Origin: Diploscapter coronatus
Taxonomy: Eukaryota > Nematoda > Chromadorea > Rhabditida > Rhabditidae
Assembly: GCA_964036155.1 (NCBI GenBank)
Contig: OZ038422.1
Coordinates: 34,991,201-35,055,200 of the forward strand
DNA length: 64,000 nt
Direction: 5' to 3'
Shown: positions 1 through 12,000 of the stretch, in pieces
Numbering within the stretch: the first letter of the stretch is position 1
Layout of the letters: every line of letters begins with the position of its first letter
Made by a program: the position numbers and the translations under genes
Notes under the pieces: generated by a model
Database searches by the model: none
The model's input: the letters and a program-made list of their open reading frames with translations, nothing else
What the model was told of the DNA's origin: nothing

Positions 1-215
1 CGGTATCTTCCTCAGGATGCTAGGGAATTTTGCACCATTTTAGTCCATGCGAATTGACTTAAGCCCATAGTGATTGAATTTGAAGATTTATTTCATCTTG
101 AAAATGAGAGAAAAATAACAGATCAGCCGTGTTCTGCCCTGTCCGTGAGAAGGAACCCAGATTTTCGGCACGATAGAGAGGAAATGTGACCCTTTATCAA
201 CGATCAATAAATACA

Positions 216-766
216 ATGGAAAAAGATGCAGTGATAAGAAAAATGTTCGAGTCAGGAAAATTGACCAAAAGTTTCTGACCAACGAAGAGATCGAAAAATT
301 GTCACCCAAAAAATTCAAAATCGATGAAACATTTGGTGCGATCAGTACAATAACATTAGTCATTACGTCAAGGCAGTCTGACAGATACTTGAGCAGAAAC
401 TTCGTTCGTTCTAGCATACATAGCTATCTTGGTGTGGCTATAAAATTTTCATACAAATAACAAAGAAAACGGGGGAATACATTCGTTTGTTCGTGAAGAA
501 TATATCAATCTTCAGGCTGATCGTGCGATTGGTGGACAGAGAAAGAAAGTGTACAAATCGAAACTAGCCGCATTCGTGTTTAGTTGTTTCGGTGCCAAGG
601 CTCGCGATTTCCCATCTGCACCCAACCCGTCTTCGGAGTTTCGGAGCTCAACCGACCTACGCCGTTTCATTGTGGTATGCCAGTATTCTATAAACTACTG
701 TCTGAGTTTGCGAGTCAGGGGCAAATTAATCTCGTCTACAGTAGACGATAATATTTTCTTCTTCTA
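216..766 (+). pseudogene. possible decayed coding relic
   Basis: Three plus-strand open stretches in different frames follow one another: 216-278 from an ATG, about 270-458, and about 469-766. They have protein-like composition (for example the peptide FLTNEEIEKLSPKKFKID near 272-325), but frame changes and stops separate them. I recognise no family and found no splice sites that join them convincingly. It may be a dead gene or part of an old transposon; chance open frames cannot be excluded. Confidence 0.2.
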
Positions 767-3700
767 AAGCTAATGCTTACCAAGAAGTAGAGAAATTTTA
801 ACGTGCTTAAAGCGACTATAACAAGACTGTCTCTTTTAAAAGTAATAAACCACGGTGGGCTCCAACCCAAAAGCTACTACTCGATCAACATATCAGAGTG
901 TTGTTACTTTTTTCGCTCAACAAAAGGATGAAAAATGGGTATTTTTGAATGGAACAGGCATTTTAAAAGTGGAGTACGCTTGTTTTATTTTATTATTGTT
1001 TATATAAAAGGAAAATCGATAGTATGAACATCGAATGACTTTCAAAATCTAGGACTGCGCGCGATCGGATGAAGACACTGGCAGGACAGTGAGAAAAGTA
1101 TTAATATCGAGCCAACGTGGACTACGCAAGATGATGAGAAACTTCCCCGAAGCGATCCGCGTTACGTGTTCCAGGTCGAGTGCAGATGGCTGGGTCGTAG
1201 TTAAAAGAAACAGCATGGGCATCTTCAACCCAAAATCTCTTCTATTCGTTCGCATGGTACAAAAGTATCGAGTAAGCATCGAGAATATGACAATTACAGA
1301 AGGGGCTATACGATTTGGGTTAAAGCTACTTAGTTTGGCCAAGCTTAAATCGCAAATTGAAATGGTGTTTTAACACCTAAATTCTCAAAATTTTTGCGAA
1401 ACCTCGACTTCGAATTAAAAAAAATATATTTGACTTCGCGCAGCCCTGGTCTTATCATTCAGTTGAACTAATGACGTGATCAGTTTAGTGTTCTTTCATG
1501 AAATGAATGAGGCTGATCACATCGTCAGTTTGAGTGGGTAGTTGCAAATTAGGATTTTTTGTTTCTTTTGTTTTTATGAACCTTATCATGACATCCTAAA
1601 TTCCGAGTGTATTGTATGTTTACGAGAATTGATTGGAATCTGGACTCGGTGTTATTGTATGAAATCGTTAAGGGTAGACCCTTTTGTTAGTTGCTCTGGA
1701 TAAGTTTATCTATTTTCTAGTTTAAATTTTATAGCTTTACTCGTTCACATAGAATCTCGTTCTTGTCTGATCTATTTTCAAATTCTTTCATATTCAAAAT
1801 CATTAAATTCCGGTATTCGACCACTTTGCCATAATTCACTCACTTTCAATTCCTCTTAAAGACGATTTTTGTGATGAAATTTCTAATTCATTCATGGTGA
1901 TGTATTTTTCAGTGATATTTCTATGGAAGAGTTTATCTGTTACATCAATTAATTGTTGGTTTTGTTGAGTTTCTATTTGAATAAACTCAAATCTGTTAAA
2001 TTTACGTTTTTTGTTGTTTTAAATTCATTTTTTGCTAGAAAATCTTCACTATTTCTGGTCTTATTTTGCTTGTTCCCTGCCATATCTTAGTGCATTCGCT
2101 TTGCCTAGCGACTGAAAGGGGTCGACCAATAGGAAAATATGAGTCGAATGGGAAGAGAAGGGAAGGAGCCCCCTAACATAAGGCCTGATAGAAAATAGTC
2201 AGAAAAGACTTATAAATCCTAGAAACACCACAGAAAAAGAAGATGTTCAAAGAATCAGAAACCGAGAAATTGCATTCAAAACTAGAGGAGATGAAGTGGA
2301 CAGAAAAATAGTACAGGCTAATGAATCAGAAAAGGAAGAAATAGTATGGGAAAAGAAAAATGGATGCGACTGCAGACCTCCGTTATGCTGCAGAGGCCAA
2401 CTTTTCTGACCCCCTGCGACTCTCTCAAAAAGACGCACTATTTCTGTATCGATTGCGACTGAAGATTTCTCTGTGTCTCTGCCTCTTCAACACTATGACT
2501 CCCACTATTTCTCTATCTCTGACTCTTTAGTTCTCCCAAAAACTGGTACTATTTCCCAGCCAGCAATTGCAGGGCCGTCTTATTTTCGAATGGCGTGCTG
2601 CAGCACTCGCCTCTATAGCATAACAACTAGGCAAAGACTGGGAATTAGAAATATTGATTACGAAGAAATTTCGTATTGAAATTAGCATAAACATTATATC
2701 ATCTGGAAGCTCTCCTCAGGGCGAATATTTCCATGTAAAAATTCCGGAATTTGTCGGCGATTTTCTCAAGTTATCCGCGAAAAATCCCTATGGAAAACAG
2801 CACTCGCACGCAATGTATTGCCAAAATTAAACGGATTTCTCTACAACTCACTCCTACCTCTTCATGAAATACGTTCGTTTTTTTTTTGAAAATGGTACAT
2901 TGGGAAAGAAAAGGCGGTGGATTCGACAAATTTTTGGAGGGTGAATTATACAAAATTGATCGAAAACCCCCTGGTTTGCACCTCTTTTTACTTGTCTCTG
3001 GCCTAGGCCTAGGCTATTCCTCTATCTTTGCAGCAGCGGGCATAGCAGCCAAGCCACATTGCATTCAGACAAACCCCCTTCAATACAACACAAAACGATG
3101 CGAGTTCTATCGATCGCGGCAATTTTGAAGGGGATAAAAATTCGGAAAAAAAACGGAAATGAAATTTTGAAAATCCTTTCAAAATTTCTATGCAAAAAAA
3201 TGAAACAAGTTATTTTAGTATAGAATTTTTCAATTGGAAATAAAGTTTTTTAGTTTGAATAGATTTTGTCAAAGGCTACAGTAAACCTTAGAAAATGTTT
3301 AAAAACTAAAAATACTCATTTTAATAATTTAAATATTGTTTAATTTTATGTGAAGTATTAGTGCCAAAAATGTCACCCTAGAATACGTATTCAATTTTCA
3401 TAAAATCCCAGAAACCTCTTAAGTCTATTTTGTAAATTCTATCGTTTTCTTACTTCCTGATAACCTACACAAATCACTACAAATCTTACTATATTTCCTC
3501 CTATCTTTGCTCTATTCATCAAGCCTTCCATATTTAGTTCATATCCCTCTATCCTATGCCTTCATATTTCAGATTCAGCTCTTAGCGAGTCTTGGCTTTC
3601 TAGCATATCTCTTCTGTATCTTATGCCCTAGTATTTCTTAATTTCTCTATCTTTCTCCTCTTCAATCTCTATACTATTTCCTCGTTTATCTTTAACTTTT

Positions 3701-3895
3701 TCCATACTATTTCACTTTCTGATTATTCTTCTTCTCATAATTATCCACACTATTTCCCTACTGTCTTTGGAACATCATTTCTAGCCGTCGAATTCTCTTG
3801 TATGATGCGCTATATCTCGCCTACTCTTTTCTTTCTAAGCCTTTCTCTTTTGTAAATTGCACCTGCTTCATTGCAAAATTCACCATCAGGCCGGG
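767..3895. other. intergenic, no supported gene
   Basis: No exon chain was found. An imperfect hairpin with arms GACGTGATCAG and CTGATCACATCGTC lies at about 1470-1537. About 1050-1370 is open in more than one frame without recognisable similarity. About 3475-3790 is a strongly pyrimidine-rich tract on the plus strand with repeated CTATTTC and TCTATC words but no clean repeat period. Confidence 0.5.
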
Positions 3896-4020
3896 ACGTT
3901 TTCTACCATCGCAAATATCCCTTATGCGGTGTGAGTTATTCCAGTCAGTTTTGTAATTATTATCCTTAATAATGCGACGAGAGATAGTGACCGAATTTTT
4001 GCTGTGGAAAAGTTTCACGT
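3896..4020 (-). repeat. short inverted-repeat element, copy 1 (TIR CCATCGCAAA)
   Basis: Its reverse complement matches 5124-5225 over nearly its whole length. Both copies begin with ACCATCGCAAA or TCCATCGCAAA and end with a TTTGCGATGG-like sequence, so each is itself bounded by inverted repeats, as in a MITE. ACGT flanks this copy on both sides and may be a target duplication. It has no coding capacity. Confidence 0.6.
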
Positions 4021-4489
4021 CTGTTCACAATGAATGAGATATTATGGATAATTAATTCCTTGGACCAGGAAACTTGAAATTCAGCCGTCAAACATAATTT
4101 CTTTCCAGTGAGTTGAATGAAATTACTCATACCTATGAAAAGTCTTCACTACATTACAACTTTTAAAATTTTCATTGTTCTTGAAAATGGCAGCACCTTT
4201 CAAAGTTCAGTCTTTTAGTATACAAAATCATTGAAACCTACTTTAAAAAATCTTAATCTTTCAGAACCAACTCATTTTTCTGGAGATTTCCATTATTCGT
4301 TTTCCGAAAAAAAACCATCTACCGAAAATCACGTCTCTTTTTCATTATAAGAATTCGAATAAAATTGCTAAACATGTCAAAAACTCAAAAATTTCGCCAT
4401 GCTCCCCTCAAAAATTTCCCGTTTTCCCTTCCCTATCTTCCCGCTTGCTTTCACATTTCTCCTCTTTTTCCCGGGTGCATTTGTAGCCT

Positions 4490-5060
4490 TTAGTTGTGCG
4501 TTGCGTCGCGTGAGCGATTGCAGTCTTCTACCCCTCCATCTCCCTTCTCACTGCCAATAGAGAATCGATGTTATAGCAAAAACGAAAAATTAGAATATCT
4601 CCCTAAAATCGGCATATTTTCACCCAACTTTTTATATCATTTTGTAGAGCCCATCGAGCTCTATATTTTGATATAAATTTTCCCTAATTTAATATCTAAA
4701 GCGTTCAAAAATAAAACGAAAAATCCAATATTCCCCAAAATTTCTATCTCTTCCTATAAACATTTTACATCATTTTATAGCTCTCATCGAGCTGAGCATT
4801 TCTATACAAAGTGTTTCCATGTAAAATTAGCATATTTCAAAGTTATAGTCATTTTTAGATTTATCTCGTTTGTAAACTTTAGTTGCGTCGCGTGAGCGAA
4901 TGCAGTCTTTTCTCTTTCTCTCTCTTTGATGCAAGACTCCCCTTTCTTCTCTTCTTACTGGCAATTCTCCAGGCAATAGGCTTGAGGCCGACAAGCTCCG
5001 CCCACTTTTCCCTCTATTCTTCTCTTCTCTTAGTCTAGACACACTATGCGTGCAGAAGGT
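4490..5060. repeat. internally duplicated non-coding block
   Basis: GCGTCGCGTGAGCGA followed by TGCAGTCTT occurs at about 4502 and again at about 4885. A second shared segment (TCATTTTRTAG...CATCGAGCT) recurs at about 4638 and 4770. The stretch GACAAGCTCCGCCCACTTTT near 4990 resembles a segment in the second intron of the HMG gene near 6290. It looks like old repeats upstream of the HMG gene; no gene seen. Confidence 0.45.
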
Positions 5061-5123
5061 TCTGCCAGAGTCGACGCCAGCCAAACCAACCAAGCCAGAA
5101 CCCTTTTTATTCAGACGTTTGGG

Positions 5124-5225
5124 CGTTTTCCATCGCAAAAATTCGGTCGTCATCTTTCGTAAGGATAGTAATTGCAAAACTGACTGGAATAATTCACCAA
5201 ATAAGGGATATTTGCGATGGAGAAC
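5124..5225 (+). repeat. short inverted-repeat element, copy 2 (TIR CCATCGCAAA)
   Basis: An about 100-bp element running from GTTTTCCATCGC to GCGATGGAGAAC, so its ends are inverted repeats of about 12 bp. The interior matches the reverse complement of copy 1 at 3896-4020, including the words GACTGGAATAATTCACC and TAAGGGATATTTGCGATGG. Confidence 0.65.
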
Positions 5226-5529
5226 GTCTCAACCTCTGCGTTTATTTTTCAGCCATAGAATTTTCTTCGAAATTTTAGCTTACATAGATTTTTTTAATAG
5301 AAATTTTCAACTGAAGATCAGCGTGTTTACTACTCTTATCCCTTGAATTTTGAACATTTATATGATTTTTTTTTCGAATTTCTATTGAAAATCAGCTTTG
5401 TCTAATCATCTCCCATTTAGATCATATTTTTTTACTTTAAAAATTTGTAATTCGCCCCCTTCTTGGCTCGTTTTCAGGTTTTTTCCGGGTTTACAGAAAA
5501 AAATTTCAGAGTAACCTAACCAACCAAAA

Positions 5530-6681
5530 ATGGCGAAAGCAGCGAAAAAGGGAGCCAAGGGCGGCGCCGTCAAGAAGGCCGGCAAGAAGAGCAAGGACCC
5601 CAACGCCCCTAAAAGAGCCATGTCCGCCTTCTTCTTCTGGATGCAGGACAACCGCGACAAAATCAAGAAGCCGGGTAAAAATTTCCTCAAAAATTTTTAA
5701 ATTCTAACCTCAAAAAATCAAAGTTTGGCCAAAACTGCTAATTTGTAGTCAAAAAAAATTTTTTTCCCGAAATATGCCAAGATTTTTAGGAATGGGAGTT
5801 GCCGACGTCGCCAAAGCGGCCGGAGTTGAATGGGGAAAACTGACCGATAAATCGGTAAATTTCGATTTTTTTATTTCGATGATTTAGAAAAAAAAAAAAC
5901 GAAAAACACTCCAAAAATCTTCATTTTCTTTTTTTTAATCTATCAAATAATCGGTTAGTTCAAATTTCTAACTTAATACTTTTTAAAATTTTTAAATGTC
6001 TCAACAAATACAATGCATCAATCTCAGAAATCCCAATTTTCTTACAAAGTTTCGTGAAATATATCTCATTTTTTCTATAAAACCAGATAAATCGTCATTG
6101 TATTCAAAAATTACCCGGAGTATCCAGTAATTATCCTATTTTCCCAATCCTTTCGTTTTCTTAGCTCCCTAGCTAGACTGTTCTTTGGTATAATCTTTCT
6201 TTCTCACTGCTTTTTCTGACTTCTCTTTCCTTCGTCATTTTCTTCGATCTCTAGTCTTTCTTCCTTCTGGCCTAATGCCAATTGGCGCCGCCTCCAAGAG
6301 CTCCACCCACTTTTTGAGTGCATTCAAATAACGCAGTCTAGACTATAGATTGATGGAAAATACGTCATCTTTTCCCTAAACCATGAAACCTTGAAAATAA
6401 AAAAAAAAGCAATTTGGGCATATTATAATTGCAACTTCTGAAAGATCTATTTCCCCTATTTTCTGATATTTTTTCAAATTGATATACCGTTACACATACA
6501 AAACTACTAAATTAATGAAAATCTTCCAATCTTTTGTGATTTTCCTGAAACCTATATGAAACTTAATTAATTTTGTTATAATATTTTTTAAAAAATCTTG
6601 AAATTTTAGAAATGGGAAAAGAAGGCAGCCGACGACAAGGCACGCTACGAGAGAGAACTCGCCTCCTATAAGAAGAAATAA
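5530..6681 (+). CDS. hmg-1.1: single HMG-box chromatin protein (HMGB/NHP6-like)
   Basis: Three exons (5530-5674, 5790-5854, 6610-6681) encode 93 residues. A basic Lys/Ala/Gly-rich tail of about 22 residues comes first. The rest is one HMG box with the signature NAPKRAMSAFFFWMQDN, a GVADVAKAAGVEWGKL middle helix and a WEKKA...ARYERELASYKKK end. Such boxes bind the DNA minor groove and bend it, acting as nuclear architectural factors. The size fits the small one-box nematode HMG proteins; the symbol assumes orthology with C. elegans hmg-1.1 and could instead be another one-box paralogue. The start follows AAATTTCAG by 20 nt, as expected for trans-splicing. The 755-bp second intron carries repeat sequence with TCTAGACT words near both ends. 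Confidence 0.87.
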
Positions 6682-6720
6682 ACGCCCAACCGACTGAGCT
6701 GTTAGACCATTCAATCACTT

Positions 6721-6866
6721 GACAACTTTTTGAACCGCGGTTAACTGCAGAAAACGAGATAGTACTTCATTTCGAGAGACGGAAAGAAGACATGCTCTTT
6801 TCCCTTCCCAAAAGATACACTATCTTGTTCTTTGCAGTTAGCCGCACGGTTGGAAAAGTTGCAAGT
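6721..6866. repeat. hairpin element, arm type A (degenerate)
   Basis: Outer arms AACTTTTTGAACCGCGG and CCGCACGGTTGGAAAAGTT surround the shared core (ACGAGATAGT, GAGAGACGGAAAGAAGACATGC, TCTTTTC). It lies 40 bp after the HMG stop codon, so it is probably transcribed in the 3' UTR. Confidence 0.65.
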
Positions 6867-8708
6867 CTGCATTCTACCATTAATTAACATACCAAGTCCT
6901 CTAAAATTCGGATTTTTGGAGAAAGAATCAACCATTTTAAAGCTAGCCTTCAGAAAATCAAAAGGGTGAATTTTCCAAAAATCCAAAAAAACTACGCCAC
7001 AAGAAAACTCCTCAAGGCTCCTCGATACTCATTTCTTATATCACTAACTATTTCGCTGGTTTTTTACAGACCGTACTTTTTTAAGTTAAAGACGTTGAAA
7101 TAAATTCTTAGGTCTGGGGAGATTATACAAAATTTAAGAGTGCACCCTGTTAAATTTTTTACAAATCACCAAAGACCCGCAATTCTGTAAGAAATCAACC
7201 CAATCTACCATGATACCCACATTGCAGTATATTCGAACTATTGTATTATAATTACGCATTTCCAAAAATGACCGAGCAATTTTTTGACAGTTAAATAATT
7301 TCATTTTCTTGGACTCGTTTTCCCGTAAAAAATGGAAAAAAAATCATTGTAAATAGTGCAAGACATGTTCAATTAAAATAAACAGTTTCCTTACCCAAAA
7401 AATTGTTGCACTTTATCTATTTTTCTGCATGGTTTGGTAGAATCATGTTTATTTCCAAAGGATACCGTAATCAATGGAAATTAGCATAAATTAGAATTCA
7501 TCTCATTCCATGAGAGCTATCATTTCAAAATAGTCTGGTATAATTTCTTTGTCACCCCAGTTTTGGTAGTCTTATTTTGAGTGCTCTCTAGCACCTGTCA
7601 AAAGAAAATTTTCATATTCTAAGCACTTGCGTCCTTATCATAGTTGCACATTTTCTTCGTATCGAAAGTTAAACCGTCAAAAAATCTCTAGTCACATGTA
7701 TAAAGATGAAATTTAAAAATCTGTCGGGATAAAATTTTTGAAACGTGATTCTAATAGAATAAGAAATCTCTAATCTCGTGTTAAAAGATGCTATTTCAAA
7801 ACCGTCTAGGATAATTTTTCCTATCACTAGATCCATTCTTTCAATCGCTTTTGGCGAACGTTAGCTTATTCACTTCTCTCGATAAAACCAAATGCCAATT
7901 GCTTAGGAGGTTTGGTTTGAAACAATTGAGAAAAAGAAAATTATTCAAATTTTGATAATTTACTCTAGATAATAGCTAAAACTGCCCATTCGAAGACCCT
8001 ATTGAATATCGAAATTTGTTGAGACCTACATTTGGTGTTTTCAAAAATTTCGCAATTTTAGGATTCAGTTTTGAGAAGTTTGATACTTTACTGGTTGTGT
8101 AATAGACAAGTAATTGTTAGCTCAAAATTTCGCTCATATTTTAAATTGTTGAAGCTTATTTTTTTCGATTTTTCCTAAATTTTTAGTGCGTGTGTGTTAC
8201 ATTCAAAAGCTTTGCGAATTAGCGCAAAGGGCGTACATCTTATGCGTTTACATCATATATCCTATCTAATCACTCGAGCTATAACTAATCCTTTGATAAG
8301 GAATGTTAGAAGGACTGCACTGGATATAAAAGGTGAATATCTCAATCAGTTTCTCGCCTCTATCCTTCAATATGGAATGAAGGATTGAAGGGTTTAGCAA
8401 TATTGCTTATTTTTACCAAATCACAATGTTCAGATCTAAGATATACTACATAACTACCAAAGCAAAGCCAACCAAATTAAACAAAAACTGGTGAATTAAG
8501 GATGAGGTCCAAACATAATAAAGGTATGCAAAATCTAAGAGCCAGTGTAAAACATCAAAATGGTGCATTTTTAAACTATCGCTACCAAGCTCATTCCCAT
8601 TCCAATTAAATTCCTCTATTTTTAAATAAACTTCATTAAATCAACAATGTTTTCTCAACAATTTAAAATCAACAATACCTCTTCAACTTTCAAATATTAT
8701 AGCATGTA

Positions 8709-8889
8709 AGGAGGTCGATACTGCATTCTCTTTGCAACTTGCTTTTGCACGAGCCACGCCTCTCCTTCCCCTCATTATTTCCTATTCTCTTTTCGTTGTT
8801 ATATATCTTCCGTCTCTCCAAAGCGCATTCTATTTTTCGGGGGTTGAGCCTACGAGAAGAGAGTTGCAAAGAGTGCAATATCTACCTCC
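8709..8889. repeat. imperfect inverted repeat about 180 bp
   Basis: GGAGGTCGATACTGCATTCTC...GCAACTT pairs with AGTTGCAAAGAGTGCAATATCTACCTCC. The middle is pyrimidine-rich. It looks like a non-autonomous hairpin element; no coding potential. Confidence 0.6.
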
Positions 8890-9032
8890 CCACACACTAT
8901 AATATAACATTTTTGACGCACATATTTTAAAAATGCGTCCTTTAAAAATATATTCGAACGTTTTTTTCCAAAATAACACTAAAACACGTACTCTTCCATT
9001 TGCTTAGGGTTACTGTAGTTACCGTAACCTTT

Positions 9033-12000
9033 CTATTGAGAATTCTGGGTGATCCGTTCGAGGCCGAATTTGTAGAGCTCTGCGTTGATCGATTTGAGTC
9101 GGGTGATTTCCGCCTTGAGTGCAACGATTTCTTGGCTCTCGTTTTGAGAAGAATCCGAAACTGAAAATTAAAAATTTTTTGTATGTTTCGTTTCCAATAC
9201 AAGTTTCAAAAGCTCTAAAATGATGCCCATTCATAAAATATTGATTACAGATTAGTTCGAACTTCTTAAACCTCAAACATCTCCAAAATACGCTTCAGAA
9301 TTATTGGAAAAGTCCTATCTTGCAAAAGATGCCAATTACAAATTAGCTCAAATTAATTTTATCAAAAATAAAAATACAAAAACCAACCCGTTCTATTTAG
9401 CTGCTCGTTGCTCTGTTCTTGTCTCTCGTTGCCTTCATCCAATTCTTTTCCTTCATTTTTCTCGTTTTCTTCATCGCTCACGATCATCACTTCATCCACT
9501 TTGCCGGGGGATTTGCTCAATTGGAACAGGGCCTGAAAATTTTATTCCTTAAAAAGTCAAATTGTAATAAATTAAACAAATATCCTTCTTATTAATGTCT
9601 TTGCAATATCTTGTAGAAAAAAACATTACTTTTATTGTAGCTTTTTTTCAAAAAATAATTTTTGTGGCTTTGAAAAATTAAAGTCTTACCTGTCGATTGA
9701 GCTTCTTCTGGAGCCGTTTCTTCGACTTTTTCGACATTCGCTGCTCTTCCTGGTATTCCTGAGCGGACTGGACGTTTTTCGAGACTTCGGCGGCGTTCTG
9801 AAAATTTGTAAATTCATTTCATTGTATTTTTTCCTATTTGTTATTCTATTATTTATATTCTTGAAAAAAATAAAAATAACATTTTTCGTAATTTCTCGTA
9901 CCAATTTATTTGCAGCAGCAGGGCTCATCAAGTTGATCGAACCATTTGACTTGGAAGAGGCCTGAAAAATCAACTTATTTTTATTTTAATATTCTAATGT
10001 ATTAATGTATTACCGGAATGCCGTACTTGTATCGCTCCAGAATCTGATCCATCACGCCGTCAAAGTAGCCCTGCAAATCATGAATTTCATAAGTTTCAGA
10101 AAAACAAACTCTTAGAAAAATCTAATCTCAAAACAATTGCTATTAGAGAAAGTGGTTGAAAAACATACTCATTCAACCAACGTTAAAGAACGGCCTTATA
10201 AACCAGATTGGCATATCATTTCAAGAGTTACCTGCTTATCGTCAACATCCACCTTTTGATAGAGCGAAATTGTAGCCGAGTCTGTAATTGTCCTTTCTAG
10301 AGCCAAATTCGGACGGTGCCCTAAAAATATCAAATTTAGCTCAGCTTTTGTAAATCTCGAATTTGATCAAATTTGAAATACTGACCCGAAACCTCGTAGT
10401 TTTTGGCCCAAAATGCAGCTGAGTTGCGGACGAAACGCAGCGCGCTGATAGGACCAGACATTGTTGAGACCTGAAAAAATCGAAGATTTTGAACATGTAA
10501 TAAAATTAAGTAAATTATTTTTGTTCGAAATGAGCGCAAGTTAGTAATTTGTGATCCGACTTCTCAAAACGCGACTCGCAGAAAATAGTATATCTTTTCG
10601 AGAGGTAAAAAGTAGACGTGCTCTTTTATTCTCTTAATATGACACACCATCATTTCTGCGGGTGTAGATTTGCGAGTTTTTTTTGGGTTGAGTCTTGAGA
10701 AGTCGGCTTGTGATAAAAGTGCTTGAAAAATGTTACAAGATAAAGTTTGAATGAGATGAGATTCGAGAATTGGAAATATTGCAAAGTTCTTTTCACAGTA
10801 AAATGATTCTTCACTAGTCAACTTTTCCAAATTCCAATTTGATATTTTTCTGATTGAATGGTTTAAGTTAAACGAAACATTGACGGAAACTTGAATTTTA
10901 TAAATCAGACTTTTAAAACCTATTTTAAAAATTAAAATTTCTACCTTCAAGCACTGTCTGCTCCTAATGTCCCAAATGCAGTATTTCCCGGATTTGTCAC
11001 CGCTCGCCAAAAGGCAACCGTCCCCGTTCAAAGACAACCTGAAAAGGAAAGATATATTTCAGAAGGATAACTTATAAACAGTAGTTTTGAAAGAGTCGAA
11101 TTGAAAAGTGCACTTTTAGGATTATTCTAAAACCCCATATTAACAAGGATATATTAAAAGAAGGTTTCAAAAAGCACCTTTTAGAATAGTTCTTTCGAAA
11201 GAACAATTTTAAGCGAAAAGGCAACAATTTTTTTCAACTAAAATCTTAAATTCTTTCAAAAGCAATCTTTAAACATTTGCAAATTCTTTACTTGGTAATA
11301 GCCTCCTCATGGCCGTTAAAAATCGGCACTGTGCAGTCCTTTTCATCCGAGGTTTGAAGCGTCAGGTCCGTGCTCGAGTCCTGCAAAATAAAAAAATTAT
11401 GCCCAGCCTCTTATTGATTTTTAAAAATGTAATCTGATATGGTGGGAATTGGCCTAACTTGAAATTTCCGATTTCTTGAAACTTGTAATAAAATGAGAAA
11501 AATTGAATTCTAGAAATTTTTGGCTAAGAATGCTGCTATTCTGTCAACTGCAATATTTTTCTATGAAAAATATAAAGAATTTGAAACCTATGAAAACCGA
11601 TAAATTCAAAGATACTGTAATTCTATTAATTACCTTCGAGATCTTCTATGCAAAATATAAAAACTTTTTGAAGTCTATGAAATCAATATTTTCTGAAAAA
11701 TAAGAAAAAAAACCCACAGTTTTGTAGAGGCTGGTTTGTGCGATGTTTCCCACATCCGTTCCAATGAAAATTCGGCTTTCGGACTGATCCAGGACGCATG
11801 CAGTCAGGGGCCGGTCGGCGGTTATCTGAGATTTATTTCGTTCGGAAAAAATCATTTTTAGAAAGAAAAAGATTAAAAATTTAAAGGTATGTTTCAACCA
11901 ATACATTTCTAACAATCGAAAGAATAAGGTCTATTCTTTGGTATTTCAATTTTTTCATAATAAACATAGGAAATGAGCTTCAGATATTCTGCGTTTTAAA

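Larger units (their letters stand above)
6682..9032. other. intergenic between convergent hmg and WDR18 genes
   Basis: No exon chain seen on either strand. It contains the hairpin elements at 6721-6866 and 8709-8889 listed separately. The short open frame at 8194-8388 has no family resemblance and no coding neighbours. AATAAA-type words occur near 7097 and 7377. Confidence 0.5.

Noticed and set aside
1049..1373. Overlapping open frames on both strands
   Set aside because: Both strands are open over the same bases, and neither translation resembles a known family or joins to other exons.
10564..11037. 157-residue minus-strand frame as an independent gene
   Set aside because: It is WDR18 exon 10 plus intron sequence including a hairpin element. 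The WD blade joins in phase to the neighbouring exons.
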